Part shown: positions 60,169-64,000 of the stretch, piece after piece
Layout: the number at the start of each line of letters is the position of its first letter
How positions within the stretch are numbered: position 1 is the first letter of the stretch
Assembly: GCF_003597395.2 (NCBI RefSeq)
Contig: NC_133770.1
Coordinates: 207,074,609 to 207,138,608, forward strand
Length of the DNA stretch: 64,000 nucleotides
Origin: Chelonoidis abingdonii
Taxonomy: Eukaryota; Chordata; Testudines; Testudinidae
Direction: 5' to 3'
Notes under the pieces: model-generated
What the model saw: only the letters and a program-made list of their open reading frames with translations
What the model was told of the DNA's origin: nothing
The model's database searches: none
Made by a program: the position numbers and the translations under genes

Positions 60169-60957
60169 TGATGTTGTTTCATTTGGGCAACGAGGCCTTG
60201 CATTTCTTTGTTGCGCTGCTGCACACATTCCTGTCTTGCACACATTCCTGTCTTACCCACAGGTAGAGGAACTTCATTCAAATATTCCCAAACTGGGTCT
60301 CTTTTACAGCCTGCTGCTGTTATAGATTTTTCCTTCTAGTGAGGGAATGGTATGGTAGATCTTAAATCAATGAAGGCTACATTCGGAAAGACCTCAAGAC
60401 TTCTGGAATATGCTGCTCAAAGAGTTTCACTTTTGTTTCTATTGCCTGTCCCTCCCTTCTCACATTAATCTCCAGAATTTGTCTCCTTGTCCAGATCTAT
60501 TCTGCCCCCAGAAGTCTTGTATTCATTGAACTGTTCGAAACTGCACTTTTAGAGAGAGGTAAGGGATTGACTCTGTGTACACAAATTTGCAGAGGTACAA
60601 TATGGTTGAAGTCTGTTATTTCTCACCTCTATGTATGTATGTATTTAAAAACATGCCTGTTAACAGCAAAAATGTTCTCTGTAGACACAGATCCACAGTT
60701 TGAGAACTGCAAAACAAAGCATCTATGATGGGCATCTTCTAGACTGAGCACTGAGTCCCATTGAATAGATAGGAAGATCAACCTAAATAATCTATACAGA
60801 AACACCTGGAACCTCATAAAATTGGGTCCCTAATCGTGAACTATTGGAACTCATTTATAAAAAATTTTCTTAAACATTACATAAATATATTTTCTCATAC
60901 TATAGAATTAGAATTTATAATCCCTATTCCATGATGAGATATCTTTGAGTTATAGCA
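60169..60957. other. AFG3L2 intron 1, nothing recognised
   Basis: AT-rich. A CACACATTCCTGTCTT duplication near 60222-60256 is the only small item seen. Confidence 0.5.
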
Positions 60958-61180
60958 GCAAAGAGTCCTGTGGCACCTTGTGACTAACAGATATATTGGA
61001 GCATGAGCTTTCGTGGGTGAATACCCACTTCGTTGGACGCATGTCATCCAACGAAGTGGGTATTCACCCACGAAAGCTCATGCTCCAATACATCTGTTAG
61101 TCTGTAAGGTACCACAGGGCTCTTGCTGCTTTTACAGATCTAGGCTAACATGGCTACCCCTCTGATACTTTGAGTTATAA
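60943..61180 (+). mobile_element. Retroposon folded back on itself (copy 3)
   Basis: The left arm (about 60958-61039) is the inverse of the right arm (61048-61125), with the turn at CGTTGGA-CGCATGTCA-TCCAACG. The right arm continues to the true 3' end, GGCTACCCCTCTGATAC. TTTGAGTTATA occurs on both sides (60945-60955 and 61169-61179), so the fold-back inserted as one piece. Same family as 43341 and 51836. Confidence 0.82.
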
Positions 61181-61280
61181 TTTATCTTAATTAAAACTGT
61201 CTTTAGATAGGGTTTTTCCCCTCAAAAAGCATTTTATCAAAAATCTGATTTTTTTTTAAACTCATTTTTATCCATCCTGA

Positions 61281-62380
61281 TGAGGGGTTGGGGGTGTGGG
61301 TGGGAGGGCTCTGTCTGGGGGTGTGGGCTCTAGGGTGGGACCAGGGATGAGGAGTTTTGAATGCAATCTATCCCGGGGCTGCGGTGGGAGAGAGGACACC
61401 CCCAGCCCTCTCTCGCTGCAGCAGCTCCAGGGCTGGAGTTGGGAGAGAGGCGCCTCTCCTTGCCATGGGAGCCCTGCCCACCCCCTACTTCAATTTGCCC
61501 CCCGCCCACCCCCTACCTCTTTCCTCTCCAATCCCCTGTGTAGTAAGAGGAGGTCCTGAGATATAAACCTTGGTATCAGAGGCCTGGTTTAAGGCCTTAA
61601 GGCCTGAACTAAGGTAGTGGCCAAGACTTTGCTAACATAAAGTTAAGCTGTGAGCCAGAGGCAGGCCCTGCTCACAGAAGCTGGCAAGGAAAGGGCTGAT
61701 GCTGCCGAAAGAGACATACCTATAAGGTACTGGAGACTAGATCAGAACATTCGCATACTTGTACACGCCACACAGATAACAAGGAACAGGCTAACCCATC
61801 CCAATGACAGGGGCAAAAGGGTCATATGATGGATAGGGTTGTTTTGTTCGAACCAACATGTACAAGGTGAGAGGCGGCACCTTACTACGTAGAGGGGTTA
61901 TACCTAGCTACGTAGAGGGGTTGCACCTCATACGTCAGGAGTGATGTGTAACTTGTTTGTACCTGTGTATAAGAATGCATCCCTGGGGCGGTGTCTTTGT
62001 CCAGCCGAGGGGGCAGTGGAAAGTCCCGCCGCTGACTGAGCTGAGTCCATTGACCGGGGGCACATACTCGTAGTATGTCCTGTAGAGTAAGAATCTAGAG
62101 GGAACTATTATTGTGCTCGCTACGGCAATAAACCTGGCCGAAGTGCCTTCGTACCTTACTAGACTCTGTGGTCATTGGGGTTTCTCCTCGGGTCTGCTGG
62201 GTCAGCGATCTTCAAAGATCTGGGACAGCACACAGAGGGAACACATGCACACAGCTGAGTGATGTCAACATTGAACAGAGCAGATCACCACACCGGTAGC
62301 ATCTGACAACACCCTGTGGCTGCACCCCTGTGTGGCCCTTGATAGCCTGCTGCGCAGCCATGCAGCTTGGAGGGAACTTA
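61281..62380. mobile_element. G-rich interspersed repeat hosting an LTR
   Basis: The left part shares GGGTGGGACCAGG and nearby sequence with 55932-56130. The right part ends near CTTGGAGGGAACTTAAGG. The LTR-like segment interrupts it. Borders are approximate. Confidence 0.5.
61550..62230 (+). mobile_element. Probable solo LTR of an endogenous retroelement
   Basis: About 0.7 kb with LTR order: upstream region with a duplicated TACGTAGAGGGGTT (61888 and 61911), TATA-like GTGTATAAGAATG near 61965, AATAAA at 62127-62132, then TCTGTGGTCATTGG. No internal gag, pol or env sequence lies next to it, so it is read as solo. Exact TG...CA ends and the target duplication were not resolved. Confidence 0.6.
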
Positions 62381-63438
62381 AGGCATAATTGTCTCCTCAG
62401 GGGAAAGCCTTTGAGCAGCCATTCTTAGGAAAAAGCTTAGCTTAAATAGCTACAAACATAAAATTTAATAAATTCCATGAAGTGGGTAAATTTGGATCAT
62501 ATTCAGAATTTATAGTCTCTTTGGAAGAAAAAGGGCACTCTACCTTACTGTAAGATTATGCTACACTTTATTCGGTATATTCTAAAAGTTTTAAGGACCA
62601 TTATTCAGGTAACATTAAGTTTTAACTTATCATTTAACTTAATTTATTTTATCTTAACAGTTAAAACTGTTTAAGATGGATCCTTTCCACCAAACTCTAA
62701 AATCTAGACCCCTGCAAACCAGGAAGGTATTTCAGTTAGCATAATATGAACTCGTGAGTCTGCTGTAAATAGATCCTAATGTATGTGAAAGTTTTAGATC
62801 AACTTTAAGATTCTTTTTCTCTCAAATGGGCTTTTCAGCTCTGTGTAAGCACTATCTATTATGCCCCTCTGTCTTGGACCTCTGAGCAGATCCTTCCTAT
62901 ACAGAAAGAATCTGGATATTTTTTTTCATAGAAACTCATGGCATACCTGTGAGGATCTCACCTGCCCAACCAGGCTCAGTGCCGCACTTCAAGTACCTAT
63001 TAGCTGATGATGTGAAAAATATGTTTACTAATATAGTTTAAATTATCCTATGTCTGAAATTGTACAGGAAACATAAATGTAAAGCTAAATATCTGCACTG
63101 CGTAGCATATGTAATTATTTATAAGAAATGTTTTGTGCATTTCATTTTGTTGCCCAATCTGCACTATTGGTGTCAAAATCTTAGATTTGTACAGCAAAGG
63201 TAACAAAGACTTGCCTATTCCATATGATGACTAATTTCCACCTTTCTGCTCCTAATTATTTTCTTTCTCTGCTCATATCCACAGCAATTCTTGCTATATT
63301 AGGGTGGAAAAAAGAATCTACTGACATACTGTGTAGTATCTGATGACTGGTGTCATCTAAAGATTTTTCAAGAGAATGATTTAAGACATCTGTAACACTT
63401 TCCTGTTACCTAATAGTGTTTTGCACTTCATCTTTCAG
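62381..63438. other. AFG3L2 intron 1 end, nothing recognised
   Basis: AT-rich intron running to the acceptor of exon 2. No feature assigned. Confidence 0.55.
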
Positions 63439-63538
63439 CTCCGTGAACAAGTTACCGCTAGAGTGACTACTAACAAAAGTACTGTCTTGGCAAGCGTAAT
63501 TGCTGCTTACAGAAGATTCTTCTCCCAACCTCCTAAAG
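63439..63538 (+). CDS. AFG3L2: AFG3L2 exon 2
   Basis: After CATCTTTCAG, 33 codons and one base read LREQVTARVTTNKSTVLASV and end AYRRFFSQPPK plus the first G of Gly; donor GTAATT. It joins in phase 0 to exon 1 (PAQ-LREQ). The IIAAYQRF...PPKG stretch of human AFG3L2 is clearly matched (VIAAYRRFFSQPPKG). This is the matrix-side N-terminal segment after the presequence. The gene continues beyond the window. Confidence 0.94.
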
Positions 63539-64000
63539 GTAATTATAACTTAGCAGTGGTGAGTGAAATAATGAGGACCACTCTCATGTTTCATTTGGCC
63601 CTATTGTTCTGAGAGACAACAGGTTCCAGCATTAAATGGCCACTGATAGCAAGATGGAGCAATGCTGGGATCAGCAGACTGCACCTCCTGTTTAAGATGG
63701 AGCAAACTGCAGTTACTTATCTTTCAGAATTTAAACTGGTCTTCAGGTTCCTGACAAGTTGCCAGTGCATCGCTCAGATAAGCAAAATTTGCGTATCCCT
63801 GATTTATAACTTTGTGTATGGAGTAGAAACCTCTGCTGAATTGTTAATAAAATAGTGCTAAAGATGCTTATTTTTCTGCCTGCATGAGTTGGGATCTTTA
63901 TACACAAAGATCTGTCAGATACATAGTATGTATAACCTAATTTAGTGTAATTATTTAAATATGACATATATACATAAGTGGTGCTTGATAGATAGGAAGA
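63539..64000. other. AFG3L2 intron 2, start
   Basis: Begins with the GTAATT donor; no further feature to the window end. Confidence 0.6.

Overview
The window is vertebrate nuclear DNA, most likely from a turtle. Three things point there: short coding exons with GT-AG introns, CR1 LINEs with many hAT-type MITEs, and a tRNA-derived SINE (3 copies) that looks like the cryptodiran Pol III SINE family. A full-length DIRS-type retrotransposon and a PIF/Harbinger-like transposon fit the same picture. No bacterial, plasmid or CRISPR features are present.

Three host genes can be read exon by exon. (1) The 3' end of SPIRE1 on the + strand (272-18252): six coding exons for the Spire box and the modified FYVE finger, then a long 3' UTR. 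(2) All of PRELID3A (SLMO1) on the - strand (50787 down to about 33000): five common exons plus two alternative last exons. (3) The first two coding exons of AFG3L2 on the + strand (51150 and 63439), the gene running out of the window. SPIRE1 and PRELID3A are convergent. PRELID3A and AFG3L2 are divergent and share a CpG-island promoter with 362 bp between their start codons. As I remember it, human 18p11.21 has the same order and orientation.

The PRELID3A product is a mitochondrial intermembrane-space lipid-transfer protein and AFG3L2 is an m-AAA protease subunit of the inner membrane, so the shared promoter serves two mitochondrial proteins. SPIRE1 is an actin nucleator unrelated to them.

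The rest is introns and intergenic DNA filled with repeats: a 6.1-kb DIRS element in the last SPIRE1 intron, hAT-type elements with 8-bp target duplications at 8546, 11037, 18820 and 57510, CR1 copies at 28878-30965 (RT frame intact), 45716-46360 and 56716-59985 (the last split by a hAT), a Harbinger-like element at 40424-42593, a probable solo LTR near 61550-62230, and several retroposon copies that are folded back on themselves.

I see no wholly new system. The observations most worth following are the two homologous alternative terminal exons of PRELID3A (172- and 194-residue proteins), the recurrent inverted structure of one retroposon family, the complete DIRS inverted-repeat/internal-complementary-region architecture, and an ATF4/CHOP-type site in the shared mitochondrial promoter.
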